Part shown: positions 1 to 9,371 of the stretch, piece after piece
Position numbering within the stretch: the stretch's first letter is position 1
Layout of the letters: each line of letters begins with the position of its first letter
NCBI GenBank assembly: GCA_020886235.1
Contig: AP025250.1
Location: forward strand, 372,001-436,000
Direction: 5' to 3'
Length of the DNA: 64,000 nt
From: Candidatus Dependentiae bacterium Noda2021
GTDB lineage: Bacteria; Babelota; Babeliae; Babelales; Vermiphilaceae
The notes under the pieces: model-generated
Seen by the model: only the letters and a program-made list of their open reading frames with translations
What the model was told of the DNA's origin: nothing
Databases searched by the model: none
Position numbers and translations under genes: made by a program

Positions 1-34
1 ATTTGGTTGCAAACCCAGTCATACTCCTTACCAT
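1..34 (-). CDS. YicC/YloC-family endoribonuclease, N-terminal fragment
   Basis: Only the first eleven codons are inside the window; the gene runs off the left edge. They read MVRSMTGFATK, which matches the very conserved start of YicC/YloC proteins (M-I-R-S-M-T-G-F). The ATG at 34 has an AAGGA-type ribosome site upstream in the minus direction with normal spacing. It lies 8 bases downstream of the yebC stop codon, so the two are probably co-transcribed. The family is known as an endoribonuclease; that role is transferred from the motif alone. A longer sequence to the left would settle it. Confidence 0.6.
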   Translation of the reverse strand, partial: MVRSMTGFATK

Positions 35-42
35 AGTTTTCC

Positions 43-759
43 TTATGCTAAATTGGTAAATACGTTTTGAACATCGTCATGATCTTGCAGCTCTGATAAC
101 AAATCATAGGATTTATTAGCAAGTTCATCAGACAAGTTCATCGGTGTCTTAGGAACACATTCTATTTCTGCAGATTCGATCGTAATTTCTTTATGGTGTG
201 AAAGCGCTTGGCGTATGGTTTCAACGGATTTTGGATCACAAAACACATACGTATGGGTATCATCAGATTTTACGTCGGTAACATCAAAGTCTAACAACCA
301 CTCAAGAATTTGATCTTCAGATACGGTGTTTTTTAATTTTAAAACGCCAGCACGATCAAACATCCATGCAACGGCGCCGGTTTCTGCCAACGTGCCGCCT
401 TTGTATGAAAACAAATGGCGTAACTCAGCTACCGTTCTATTTTTATTATCAGTAAGAGTATCTACTATGATAGCGCTACCACCCGGGCCGTAGCCTTCAT
501 AGGTAATGGCTTCATATTGTACGCCCGGCAATTCGCCTGTGCCTCGTTTAATAGCGCGTTGTGTGTTATCAAGAGGCATGTTTATGTCTTTAGCTTTTTC
601 AAGCAAGAGGCGTAGTTTTGCATTGCCCGCAGGATCACCACCACCGGTGCGCGCAGCAAGAGTAATTTCTTTAATTAATTTAGTAAACGCTTGGCCACGT
701 TTTGAATCTTCTTTGGCTTTTTTATGTTTAATCTGCGACCATTTATTATGACCGGACAT
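43..759 (-). CDS. yebC: YebC/PmpR family transcriptional/translational regulator
   Basis: The 238-residue protein starts MSGHNKWSQIKHKKAKED, the hallmark N-terminus of the YebC/PmpR (TACO1) family, and is of normal length. The family is described as a DNA-binding regulator and, more recently, as a factor that helps ribosomes through proline-rich stretches; which role applies here cannot be read from sequence. The start ATG at 759 is preceded by AGGAG at good spacing. It sits upstream of ruvB on the same strand, a common bacterial neighbourhood for Holliday-junction genes, and just before a YicC-like gene. Confidence 0.95.
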   Translation of the reverse strand: MSGHNKWSQIKHKKAKEDSKRGQAFTKLIKEITLAARTGGGDPAGNAKLRLLLEKAKDINMPLDNTQRAIKRGTGELPGVQYEAITYEGYGPGGSAIIVDTLTDNKNRTVAELRHLFSYKGGTLAETGAVAWMFDRAGVLKLKNTVSEDQILEWLLDFDVTDVKSDDTHTYVFCDPKSVETIRQALSHHKEITIESAEIECVPKTPMNLSDELANKSYDLLSELQDHDDVQNVFTNLA

Positions 760-834
760 GCAAGAGCTCCTAAAGCATCGTTTAAAATAGAATTGTATAC
801 TAGCACTATACCGGTAAAACGCGAGTTTGTCGAA

Positions 835-1854
835 TCAAACAAGGCTATTTTGTCCCAAAAACTTTTGCTTTAAAAACGGCAATTTTTTGGCTGGTATTTG
901 TCTGCCGCGTGCCGTTTTTTCAATGTAGCCTTTGCGTAGCAAAAAGGGTTCGTAGACTTCCTCTATAGTTTCTTTATCTTCACCCAATAGTGCTGCCAAG
1001 GTCTCCAAGCCAACCGGGCCTCCATTAAAGTGCTCAATAATGCGTTGTAGCATGAGATTATCAAGAGCAGTCAAGCCCTCAGAATCGATGCCTAGAAATT
1101 TTAGTGCTTGGCTAATGAGTTGTTGGTCAATAATATTTTTATTGGTAACTTGTGCAAAATCTCTGATACGGCGGAGTAATTTTTTTGCTATACGAGGAGT
1201 GCCTCGCGCACATTTTCCTACCATTGTTGCGCACTCGTGATCCAATTGCATGGAAAGAAATTGAGCGTTTTGTAACACAATGTGTGATAAATCTTCATCG
1301 TTGTAAAAATCTATACGTTCAACAATACCAAATCGTGTGCGTAAGGGTGCGGAGATCATGCCACTTTTTGTAGTGGCGCCAACTAAGGTAAACGGATTAA
1401 TGGGTAAGTTAATTGATTTAGCGCCCGCACCTTGGCCAATAATTACATCAACCCTAAAATGCTCCATAGCGCTGTATAACACTTCTTCTACATGAGCAGA
1501 CATGCGATGTATTTCATCGATAAACAAAATATCACGATTATCCAAACTTGAAAGTATGGCAACCAGGTCACCCGTGCGTTCAAGCATAGGGCCACTGATT
1601 ATTTTAATACCTACATTCATTACGTGGGCCATAATTTGAGCTAACGTTGTTTTACCCACACCGGGTGGGCCAAAGAGTAAAAGGTGATCAAGGGGCTCGC
1701 CGCGCATTTTTGCCGCTTGCGTGTAAATCGCTAACTTGTCTTTAAGTTCTTTTTGCCCTAAATAATCATCAAATGTTTTTGGACAAAAATCTTGAGAACG
1801 GTCTTCGGTAGTTTCATGGAGAGTTATTATAGAATTTTCATCAAACGAGTTCAT
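835..1854 (-). CDS. ruvB: Holliday junction branch migration helicase RuvB
   Basis: RuvB is the hexameric AAA+ motor that, with RuvA, drives branch migration of Holliday junctions. The 339-residue protein has Walker A GPPGVGKTT (about residues 62-70), Walker B/DEXH-like FIDEIHRM (about 111-118), the sensor segment VGATTKSGM and the C-terminal winged-helix segment ending near GYIEKTARGRQIP. Length and order of motifs are normal. It follows yebC upstream in the same direction. ruvA and ruvC are not in the window. Confidence 0.97.
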   Translation of the reverse strand: MNSFDENSIITLHETTEDRSQDFCPKTFDDYLGQKELKDKLAIYTQAAKMRGEPLDHLLLFGPPGVGKTTLAQIMAHVMNVGIKIISGPMLERTGDLVAILSSLDNRDILFIDEIHRMSAHVEEVLYSAMEHFRVDVIIGQGAGAKSINLPINPFTLVGATTKSGMISAPLRTRFGIVERIDFYNDEDLSHIVLQNAQFLSMQLDHECATMVGKCARGTPRIAKKLLRRIRDFAQVTNKNIIDQQLISQALKFLGIDSEGLTALDNLMLQRIIEHFNGGPVGLETLAALLGEDKETIEEVYEPFLLRKGYIEKTARGRQIPAKKLPFLKQKFLGQNSLV

Positions 1855-1999
1855 AATTGCAAACCTTACAATGGTAGAGTACTTCTTATAAGACTAATCT
1901 ATTAAAAGCCTCTCGGTCAAAAAATATATAGGATTAGTTTTAAAACAGTTATACATTACATCTTGCATAAACGTTAAACGCATATTCAAGGTGGTAAAA

Positions 2000-2461
2000 G
2001 TGAAAAGCTTACAATTATTATTATTAATCGTTCTATCATACGGTTTTGGTCTTACTAGCATGGACAATTCAGAAGGTAATAAATATAAGCACTTAGTGCC
2101 TATATCGTCCATGGATACCATTAATACTTATTTAGACAAGATTGTTGCATTTGATGTTATTTCCGGATCAATGGGCTCCCCTGGGTTTGCGTCGCAAACT
2201 TCATTAGCTTTTAGATATGCATATGTAACAAAGATACTTCCTAATATCACATGGCAAGAAGACGGATGCTATCTATGCGAGTATGTACACTATTCTGCAA
2301 CCGATAACTTGATACCCATAACCAATAGTTTTTTAAAAAAAATGGGCTTACGTATCAGGCTGGCAACTAACGATGAAAAAAAAATGTTATCATTCCCACA
2401 CAGATTTAGTGGGCAGTATTATCGAGATCAGATTAATCAAGCTTTAGCAAAAGACCAGTAA
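2000..2461 (+). CDS. small exported protein of unknown function
   Basis: I prefer the GTG at 2000 because the sequence AAGGTGG ends six bases upstream; a GTG at 1991 in the same frame would lie inside that ribosome site. The product of about 153 residues begins with a clear signal peptide (K-S-L-Q then a run of Leu/Ile, with a cleavage-like G-L-T-S). The mature part has no motif I recognise; it contains an isolated Cys pair (CYLC) near the middle. It is transcribed alone, divergent from ruvB and convergent with the EEP gene that ends at 2477. Confidence 0.6.
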   Translation: MKSLQLLLLIVLSYGFGLTSMDNSEGNKYKHLVPISSMDTINTYLDKIVAFDVISGSMGSPGFASQTSLAFRYAYVTKILPNITWQEDGCYLCEYVHYSATDNLIPITNSFLKKMGLRIRLATNDEKKMLSFPHRFSGQYYRDQINQALAKDQ

Positions 2462-2476
2462 TGGTATTTTGCGATT

Positions 2477-3424
2477 TTATTTTAACTCCACATCCATGAG
2501 CAAAGGTAAATGATCGCTGGCTGTTGTAAAATATACGTAGCAGCCGGTGGGGTATAGATCAATAAATTTTGTTTTAATAAAATCAACTATGTGTCCGTAA
2601 ATGCTGGTAAAAAAATGTGAAATGCCGCGATTTGCAAAGCAATCTTTGAAGTTATGATCATTGAGATATTGTTCAACGGTTGAACTGTAATCATGATTAA
2701 AATCGCCGGCTAATAAGACATTTTTTTGAGCATTTTCTTTTTGAATCATGGCAACAATTTCTTTTACTTCCATAAGACGAATCTGGTTGTCTGGCTCGAT
2801 ATTAGCTTTAGTATAACCGGAAACTTGTGTATAAATAGCCAAGTGAGTTCCATAAATCACCAGATTTTTTTTGTTAAACGCTGATAAATCTAATTCAGCT
2901 TTAATAAAACTTCGCGTTCTACCCATTTTTATGTGATCATTACTTTTAAAATAATGCACAGAACTTCTCTTAAGCGGATAGCGAGACAATAATAAATTAC
3001 CAAATGATGATTTGCTATCGATTCCGCCAAAAACGGTGTGAATATACCCGCGTTTTTTTAGTTCGAGCACCAAGGGGTTATCTAAGTCAGCTTCTTGAAA
3101 AACTAATACATCAGGATTGGTTGTATTAACTATTTCAAGCATTTGTGATTCTGTAGGTTTTCTTTTAGCATCACTAAATTTATGCACATTAAATGACATA
3201 ACACGCAGTGCGTTGTTTTTTTTGATACTTATATGTGGTTTTATTTTGTCATTAAGGGTCAGGAGTTGGTTAACAAACCTGTTATAATTTTGTGCAAAAA
3301 GTGTTGGCGTTTTTTTTAATTCTTTTATTTCACGTTGAATGATCGGAGGAACTATCAAGTTAGTGTGTGCGTGTAAGTTAGTGTAATTAATACTTAGTAA
3401 AAAAAATGCTATGTAGATAATCAT
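2477..3424 (-). CDS. exported endonuclease/exonuclease/phosphatase (DNase I-like) fold protein
   Basis: The 315-residue protein has a signal peptide (IIYIAFFLLSINYTNLHA) and then the ordered EEP-superfamily motifs: MSFNVHKF (first Asn), VLVFQEAD (metal-binding Glu), YGTHLAIY (His), LLAGDFNHDY (Asp-x-Asn) and the C-terminal ASDHLPLL (Asp-His pair). All key catalytic residues seem present, so it should be an active metal-dependent phosphoesterase. The substrate is open: DNA, phosphoinositide or sphingomyelin are all possible in this superfamily. Its ATG overlaps the previous gene's stop (ATGA), so it is translationally coupled as the third gene of an exported-protein operon. Confidence 0.85.
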   Translation of the reverse strand: MIIYIAFFLLSINYTNLHAHTNLIVPPIIQREIKELKKTPTLFAQNYNRFVNQLLTLNDKIKPHISIKKNNALRVMSFNVHKFSDAKRKPTESQMLEIVNTTNPDVLVFQEADLDNPLVLELKKRGYIHTVFGGIDSKSSFGNLLLSRYPLKRSSVHYFKSNDHIKMGRTRSFIKAELDLSAFNKKNLVIYGTHLAIYTQVSGYTKANIEPDNQIRLMEVKEIVAMIQKENAQKNVLLAGDFNHDYSSTVEQYLNDHNFKDCFANRGISHFFTSIYGHIVDFIKTKFIDLYPTGCYVYFTTASDHLPLLMDVELK

Positions 3425-4719
3425 ACTGCTGCCTTAAGTTGTAGAGAACGTTGAGGTGATTTTTTGTTTGCGTATAAGGGCGGTTTGTTATCGCCCATTT
3501 TCCAATCATTATAAATACGTTGTGCAATTGTTTTAATTTTTTGCATATAGATTGGCTGTAATGTTTCTGGACTCGTGCTATGACGAAATAATTTCATACC
3601 AGTTGCAGGGTCCCGAGTTAACATACCGTGCAAGAAAATACGTGCCTCGATTTTATCGATTTCATTTTTTATTTGTTGCGGGTCGGTACGATAGACTTCT
3701 AATATCGACGATACTTTATCATATCGTTGCCTTGCGAGGTTAAAACCTTGTGGGACGGCATTAATGACAGAGTTCCAAATTACTCCTCTGCTTGCGCTCA
3801 GATAGGTGTATTTGTCTACAACTGATTTAGGTAAGAATATTTGGAGCAAGTCTCCTGTTGGACCTACTAACAGATCATCAAGCTCATAGAGCTCTTTAAT
3901 GTATTGTTCTTTTTTTGTGTCATCTAAAGTAAATGGCGATATTACAAAGTTAACCAGCGTACCAAATGCAGGTGGTTTGCCCGCGCGTGAAGTGAGAAAA
4001 TAAAAAAACGTATTAGATGCAGGTCGTGACATGCGCGCAAAAAATGAATAATTGGCAGAAAGTAGGTATGGCTGAACATCAGGCAAATTATTATTAAATT
4101 GGGTTCCATATTTTCTGACTTTCTCATCAAGCCATACATCAAGCGGCGGAAGCTGGAATGCTTCTTGATTGTAGGCCCGTAAAAAAATAAAATCCTGAGG
4201 AAGTTGTTTTCCTGTTACAAGTTGATAAAGCTCTTTATCTAAATCTTGAACAATCCTAATTAAGGTAGGATGTGCGTGATAGAAGACATAATAATCAGAT
4301 GCTAATTCTTGTTCTTTTGCTATGCAATTATTAAAGATGGTTAGATATTTTTCTTTTGTACCTTGGTTCCCTTTAAATTCATTCATAGGACTTTGTGTGC
4401 GATAAAGCGTTTGATCTGCGTTGCCAAACCAGATATCTACTTGTTGTTTTAAGGCCGGTAAAGATAAATATGAATTGGTTTGGGTTTTGATAGCTTGCGC
4501 ATCCCAGGGCCGCGTTCTAGCAGAAGCGGCTGCTGCAATAGGTCGCTGGATAGCTTGATGTGTTGCGCTATACACCTGTTTGGGGTTTTTTTGGATTTTT
4601 TCTACATGTTGATTGTGGATTTTAAAATCTTGCAATATCGCTTGTAACGCTTGATCTGATCGTATTGTATGCGTGAAGACAAACACAAGCAAGAGAGTAA
4701 CGTTAGGAGTGCGCACCAT
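3421..4719 (-). CDS. exported protein of unknown function (432 aa)
   Basis: A signal peptide (TPNVTLLLVFVFTHTIRS) is followed by about 410 residues that I cannot assign to a family. The sequence is mostly polar and probably helical, with Gln- and Lys-rich stretches near the N-terminus and a basic C-terminus (SPQRSLQLKAAV). No catalytic motif stands out. The start ATG at 4719 has AAAGGA upstream. It is the middle gene of a coupled trio: 18 bases after the kinase-like gene, and overlapping the EEP gene by 4 bases. That arrangement suggests the three exported products are made together. Confidence 0.65.
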   Translation of the reverse strand: MVRTPNVTLLLVFVFTHTIRSDQALQAILQDFKIHNQHVEKIQKNPKQVYSATHQAIQRPIAAAASARTRPWDAQAIKTQTNSYLSLPALKQQVDIWFGNADQTLYRTQSPMNEFKGNQGTKEKYLTIFNNCIAKEQELASDYYVFYHAHPTLIRIVQDLDKELYQLVTGKQLPQDFIFLRAYNQEAFQLPPLDVWLDEKVRKYGTQFNNNLPDVQPYLLSANYSFFARMSRPASNTFFYFLTSRAGKPPAFGTLVNFVISPFTLDDTKKEQYIKELYELDDLLVGPTGDLLQIFLPKSVVDKYTYLSASRGVIWNSVINAVPQGFNLARQRYDKVSSILEVYRTDPQQIKNEIDKIEARIFLHGMLTRDPATGMKLFRHSTSPETLQPIYMQKIKTIAQRIYNDWKMGDNKPPLYANKKSPQRSLQLKAAV

Positions 4720-4737
4720 AACATAGTCCTTTAAGTC

Positions 4738-6090
4738 TTATCTTTGTATTTGATACTGATTAATGAGTTTGTCGAGTGCGGGATTAATTCCATACACGCG
4801 TAATGGTTTTAATTTTTCCGATGTCCAGCTGACGTGTGCGGCTGAGTTATAATTATTGAGAATGTCTTTTAATTCTTTTAATAACGCAAGGCGTTGGTTT
4901 GCAGGATAAACACTGATGTATCCTAGAGCAAAGTTAGAAGCTGCCATTTCATAAAATGCATTTTGGTTCAATCCTTGAAGCCATTTTTCAAATAAGCCTC
5001 CCAATTGCGGGAAGAAGAAAAACTGGACTATATCAACATAGGCTTCGCTACGATTTTGCAGTGAACCTTCCATTGTTTCATTATCAATCAAGGTAAAATG
5101 ACCCTGCATATCGTCATAAAAAATATTAAGCCAGTGTAAGTCAGCATGTGCTAGCGTTTTACCTAATATTTTTCCTGGCACTGGTTGCATGAATTTCTTT
5201 TGAAAATTGGCTAACTGCATGCCCATTATTTGAAAGGCGCGTGCAAGTTGTTCTTTGTTGGCCGGGGTCTGATTTGCTTTATATTTTTCAATGTAGTCTA
5301 TAAATTGCTTGCCCGGTGCTAATGGCATTTTTGAAATATAATTAACTGAGTTGCCATACGGGTACACAAAATAGGCAAGTGGTATTGAAAGGCTGGGAAA
5401 GCCCGGTACTACGTTTGGAGATATTAACTCTTGAATGCCCGGATAATTTCTTAATTTTTCCAAGCGATACGCCTCTTCCATACCTTTTGCAATGCCTTTT
5501 ATGATAAATCTGCTTGCAGGAGCAGTTGGATTGCACGTAGAGGTAAGTAAAAAGAGCTGGGATGTTTGAAAACCGCTTTCTCCACCGCCTTTGTATAAGT
5601 TTTGCGCAGTAAGGCAATTAATGTTGGAAAATTCTTTGTAGGGCAGTTTACCTTCATTATAGGCTTGCACCAAAAAGAGGGGCAGTGATTGCTCAGTAAA
5701 GTTACCATTGAGCAGTTTTGTTTGATCAAAGTTTATTCGATCAATAACAATAGCTCGATTAAACAACGCGGTTACAAAATCATTGTCTGAAGAGCCGACC
5801 ATGTTAATTTTTTGACGCAGTGAATTGAGGGTCTGGGTAGAACAAAGACCTTTTGTCGTGCAATGTTGCAAAGTTTCTGCGCCTGATTTGTTTTTACCCT
5901 CAGGGCTATTTTTGTAACTTATAATGCAGCATTGGCAACTGTTCTCAGCGCTGTTGCCCCATTGATCGATTGAGCAACTGGTTGAGGTATTAATCCTACG
6001 GGTTATGCCCCCAATGGTGACAATTTCTTCATTGGTATAACTAGGCACGCTGATCAATAATCCACTCATTACTAATACGAGTAACTTCAT
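4738..6090 (-). CDS. exported kinase-like (APH/choline-kinase fold) protein
   Basis: I use the ATG at 6090 (MKLLVLVMSGLLISVPSY, a signal peptide) because GGAG lies 7 bases upstream; a GTG at 6105 would include that site. The protein is about 450 residues. It carries a kinase-type catalytic loop H-A-D-L-H-W-L-N-I-F (about residues 315-324; Asp and the Asn five residues later), then L-I-D-N-E-T (about 333) as the metal-binding Asp segment, and upstream F-I-I-K-G-I as a candidate beta-3 lysine. This resembles aminoglycoside/choline phosphotransferases. The N-terminal part is Cys-rich (CSID, SCQCC). A host-directed kinase is possible but only inferred. First gene of the operon with the two genes below it. 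Confidence 0.7.
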   Translation of the reverse strand: MKLLVLVMSGLLISVPSYTNEEIVTIGGITRRINTSTSCSIDQWGNSAENSCQCCIISYKNSPEGKNKSGAETLQHCTTKGLCSTQTLNSLRQKINMVGSSDNDFVTALFNRAIVIDRINFDQTKLLNGNFTEQSLPLFLVQAYNEGKLPYKEFSNINCLTAQNLYKGGGESGFQTSQLFLLTSTCNPTAPASRFIIKGIAKGMEEAYRLEKLRNYPGIQELISPNVVPGFPSLSIPLAYFVYPYGNSVNYISKMPLAPGKQFIDYIEKYKANQTPANKEQLARAFQIMGMQLANFQKKFMQPVPGKILGKTLAHADLHWLNIFYDDMQGHFTLIDNETMEGSLQNRSEAYVDIVQFFFFPQLGGLFEKWLQGLNQNAFYEMAASNFALGYISVYPANQRLALLKELKDILNNYNSAAHVSWTSEKLKPLRVYGINPALDKLINQYQIQR

Positions 6091-6198
6091 TACTACACTC
6101 CACACTTATTTTTTGGAACTTACCAAAAAACAATAAGCGGTTATGACGTAAAGATGCAATACTTAGTTAGGTAAGCATTTGCCTTCAGCGGCATCTGC

Positions 6199-7301
6199 TT
6201 ATTCACCAAAGTAGAATCGTCTAATCGCAATGCCATTAAAAAGTCCTAGACTTGCAAAAGTAACCCAAAGATTACTCAGCCCGTAGCTAATAAATGGCAA
6301 CGGAATGCCAACAACGGGTAACAAGCCGGTAACCATGCAAATATTAATAATCATGGCAAAGACAACGTGACTTACTACGCCCAGTGCTAGTAATTGAAAA
6401 AAGGGAGATTTGATCGAATATACTACGGTGAAAAATCTAACAAATAAGACACCAAAAAGACCAATCAATACCATAACACCTAAAAATCCTGTTTCTTCGG
6501 CAATTACAGAAAAAATAAAATCAGTACGGCTTTCGGGCAAAAATTGTAACTTGTTTTGCGTCCCTTTTAAGATACCAGAGCCTTGCAGGCCACCTGCACC
6601 AATGGCAATCTCTGATTGTTCTATTTGATACCGCTCTTTTTTACTTTCACCGTGGCCCATAAAAACGAGCACTCGTTTTTTTTGATAGGGCTTTAAAAAA
6701 TGCCAGGTAACCGGAGCGGTAATAAGCAAGGTCATAAAGCTAATGATAAAAAATTTTTTGGGCATGCCTGCAAACCATAGTATGATTAATCCGGATAAAC
6801 CAAGTAGAACCGCAGTGCCTAAATCAGGTTGCTTGTGGATAACTATGCAGCTAAATAAAAGCATGCAAAGTATGGGTATAAATTCTTTAAAGTTAAAGTT
6901 TAGGTTTTCTTTTTCTGTGTAAAAATAATACGTGGCATATGTTGGGAAAAATAGTTTGGCAAGTTCTGAAGGCTGTACTTTTATAAACCCAAGATTTATC
7001 CAGCGTTGAGCACCCATTCCAATGCTCCCCTTAATCATGGTAAATAATAAAAGCCCGATTACGGTGAAATAAATAAAATATCCCCACCGCATAATGGTTC
7101 TAAAATCAATAGAGCAAAATATAAAATAAATTAGTAACCCAGTACCTACACCAAATAACTGTTTTTTAAAAATATGGAAAATGGGGCATCAGGTCGATAC
7201 GTTGCACTAAATACGAACAACAAACCAATTGAAGACAGCAAAAGGATTAAAAAAAAGCTAATCCAATCAAAATAACGTAAGTAGCGTTTATCGATGAGCA
7301 T
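6199..7301 (-). CDS. rodA: rod-shape/division SEDS protein RodA (reading frame broken by one base)
   Basis: RodA is the membrane peptidoglycan glycosyltransferase of the elongation machinery. The frame from ATG 7301 (AAAGG upstream) gives an N-terminal helix, YFDWISFFLILLLSSIGLLF, and stops at 7146 after 51 codons. The rest, including GAQRWINLGFIKVQPSELAK, the DLGTA segment and the C-terminal LPFISYGLS, is read in the -1 frame. Joining them gives about 367 residues, normal for RodA. The break falls at TTTAAAAAAC (7161-7170, minus strand), a T5/A6 run, which is either a missing base in the assembly or a real -1 slip (see findings). An internal start at 7092 would lack the first helices. Confidence 0.88.
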
Positions 7302-7404
7302 GTATACCTTTTTTTTGGTTAACAACGCTTAGAGTAATTAAAAAAACGCCGTCCATCAATAAATATTACCGATGAGGTGATAACAAAATAAAATTATTGT
7401 GCCG

Positions 7405-8238
7405 TTATTTAAAATGGCACACGCGTTGAGCTTCAGCTACTATTTCTTGTGCGTGTTTTGGTGAAAAGCCAAGCTCAGAAAGAACAGTTTGTTTTACTGC
7501 GGCCTGGTTGCACAACACAAGACCGCGTTGTATGAGCGCTTCTTTGTGTTGTTGTGACAAGCTGGTCAAAGCAGTAATGGGATGAAGACCAAGACGATCA
7601 ATGGTTTGAGCTAAGCTGTTATCGCGCGGATAAGACCATCCCATAAGATTTATGCCGACGCACTGAGCATATGCAATTGCTTGATTGGTAAAACTTGTGT
7701 TAGTTACAATCCACTGATGATTAGTTTTCAATTGTTCATCCTTGGGACCTGATGCCTTGAGGTCATCAAAGCGTGCTTTAACATAAAGTGCTACTTTAAT
7801 ATCGCTTTTTAGTATCAATGAATTATGAAATTTGCATTCCACAAAATACCGTTGCTTATGTTTGTACGCAAGCACATCAATTTCATGACTTACGCACAAC
7901 CCATGAACAATTTGCCCCGTAGCTGTTTCATAACCCATTTTATTAAATAGTTGGGCAACAAAATCCTCAAACGGAAAACCTGCAGGACCCAGTTGCAATA
8001 ACGCATGTTTTAAATTGTATCGTGCTGCTATTGGTTTATTGTACTTGCTCAATAACCACAATGCTTGTTTATACAGTTCTTTAGTCGTGCGAGGATTAGT
8101 GGCAAGTGTTTCTTGCATGATTTGTGAAACCATATCAAACGGTGCACCTGCACGCAGCAGAGATTGCTTAAATTTTTCTGAATTAAATAGTTCTCGCTCA
8201 CCCGAGCGCTTAATTATTACAAGATTAGAATTACTCAT
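7405..8238 (-). CDS. ATP-cone plus Mrr-type restriction endonuclease domain protein
   Basis: Residues 1-85 resemble an ATP-cone (VIIKRSGERELFNSEKFKQSL..., as in NrdR and ribonucleotide reductases). Residues 88-185 form a PD-(D/E)XK nuclease of the Mrr_cat type with Asp121 in HEIDVLAY and E134-x-K136 in YFVECKFH, so the catalytic set is intact. The C-terminal 60 residues look like helix-hairpin-helix units (ALTSLSQQHKEALIQRG and VLSELGFSPKHAQEI). This fused architecture occurs in diverse bacteria; its biological role is not established. No methylase is nearby, so it is not an obvious restriction-modification pair. It follows rodA's upstream region on the same strand but with a 100-base gap. 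Confidence 0.8.
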   Translation of the reverse strand: MSNSNLVIIKRSGERELFNSEKFKQSLLRAGAPFDMVSQIMQETLATNPRTTKELYKQALWLLSKYNKPIAARYNLKHALLQLGPAGFPFEDFVAQLFNKMGYETATGQIVHGLCVSHEIDVLAYKHKQRYFVECKFHNSLILKSDIKVALYVKARFDDLKASGPKDEQLKTNHQWIVTNTSFTNQAIAYAQCVGINLMGWSYPRDNSLAQTIDRLGLHPITALTSLSQQHKEALIQRGLVLCNQAAVKQTVLSELGFSPKHAQEIVAEAQRVCHFK

Positions 8239-8286
8239 GCCTACTAGCCAGTTATGTGGTTTTGTTTAGGCCACTGTAGCAAAGAG

Positions 8287-9204
8287 TTAATCCGGGCGGC
8301 AAGAATATGCATCCTTATGGATTGAGTCTAAGGTTAATTCATCGGGATGGATCATGGGGAGGGCATCTACTAAATGGTTAACGTATCCCCATTCGCAAAA
8401 CATGAGTAATCGATAACGCGGTTCATACCTACCTAAATAGTCATAGAGTTGCTTGTAGAGCTCGTAGTACCATTCTGCGCGTGCAGTTTCTACGGTATTC
8501 CATACATAATTGCCTGCTTCTTGAATAGCCATAAGACTTTTAAAGCCTTGTTCACTGCAAATAATATGTGCTTGGTCAGCTTTTACAAAAGATGATAGAG
8601 CTACAAGAGGAAGATATGAAAAAAATTTGGTACTCAATTGTGTGATAAATGAGCGTTTGCCACCTCCTAATGTGAGATACGTGTATAGATCACCCGTGTG
8701 CTTTTTAATATCTAATACGGCATCCAAACAGGTTGTGCGCGCCATTTGTTTTGCGCTATCTAATGCAGCGCGAGCTTGTTTACCCAAAATGATTTCTTCT
8801 TTATATATCATGTCATGGGCATAGAGGCTGGTAAGTGACATTTTATAATGATGCTTTTGGAACTTGAAAAATTCTTGAACCGATTCTTCTTGTTTTTGCT
8901 TGATAACATGGGGAATAGGTTTGGAGGGATTGCGTCTGATGTGGGCAATGTTTTGCCATGATTTCCACACCGTATCAACAGCCTGCAATGCTGCATCTTG
9001 TGAAACTAGGGTAGCTTGTGATCGGAGATAAGAAAGATAGATTAAATTGGTGACAATTCCAAGATCGTAAGGATCTATAGGTTGATCTTTTACATAGCTG
9101 TTAAACCAGCTTTGTGCATCATAACGTATTGATTGGGAAAAAGAATGAGAAAGGGTGTTGAAAAAAAGAATAAAAATCAAAGGTACGATTGCTACTACTC
9201 TCAC
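8287..9204 (-). CDS. exported protein of unknown function
   Basis: The longest open frame begins at 9249 inside the tRNA-Pro gene, which is not credible. A GTG at 9204 has AAAAGG five bases upstream and gives a clean signal peptide (VRVVAIVPLIFILFFNTLSHSFS), so I place the start there: about 305 residues. The mature protein is helical and rich in Tyr, Gln and Lys with several scattered Cys; I recognise no family. The gene begins only 16 bases after the tRNA's CCA end, so it may share the tRNA promoter. Confidence 0.6.
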   Translation of the reverse strand: MRVVAIVPLIFILFFNTLSHSFSQSIRYDAQSWFNSYVKDQPIDPYDLGIVTNLIYLSYLRSQATLVSQDAALQAVDTVWKSWQNIAHIRRNPSKPIPHVIKQKQEESVQEFFKFQKHHYKMSLTSLYAHDMIYKEEIILGKQARAALDSAKQMARTTCLDAVLDIKKHTGDLYTYLTLGGGKRSFITQLSTKFFSYLPLVALSSFVKADQAHIICSEQGFKSLMAIQEAGNYVWNTVETARAEWYYELYKQLYDYLGRYEPRYRLLMFCEWGYVNHLVDALPMIHPDELTLDSIHKDAYSCRPD

Positions 9205-9219
9205 GATAACCTTTTGTAG

Positions 9220-9295
9220 TGGTCGGGGCAGCCAGACTCGAACTGACAACCCCTCGCTCCCAAAGCGAGTGCGCTACCAATTGCGCCATGCCCCG
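9220..9295 (-). tRNA. tRNA-Pro (anticodon TGG)
   Basis: A full cloverleaf is visible on the minus strand: acceptor CGGGGCA pairing with TGCCCCG, D-arm GCGCAATTGGTAGCGC, anticodon stem CTCGC/GCGAG around loop TTTGGGA (anticodon TGG), T-arm with GTTCGAGTC, discriminator A and an encoded CCA (9220-9222). It reads CCA and, by wobble, other proline codons. Confidence 0.95.
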
Positions 9296-9371
9296 AAAAA
9301 ATAAAAATTTTAAAGAATTATGTAGGTAATGTAGCTATTTTTTAGGCAACTTGCAACTTTTATTTTCAATT

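Noticed and set aside
1894-2121. 75-codon minus-strand frame opposite the start of the small exported gene
   Set aside because: No ribosome site; overlaps a plus-strand gene with signal peptide and good start.
9205-9249. N-terminal extension of the exported protein at 8287-9249
   Set aside because: It lies inside the tRNA-Pro gene and has no ribosome site; the GTG at 9204 has one and gives a proper signal peptide.
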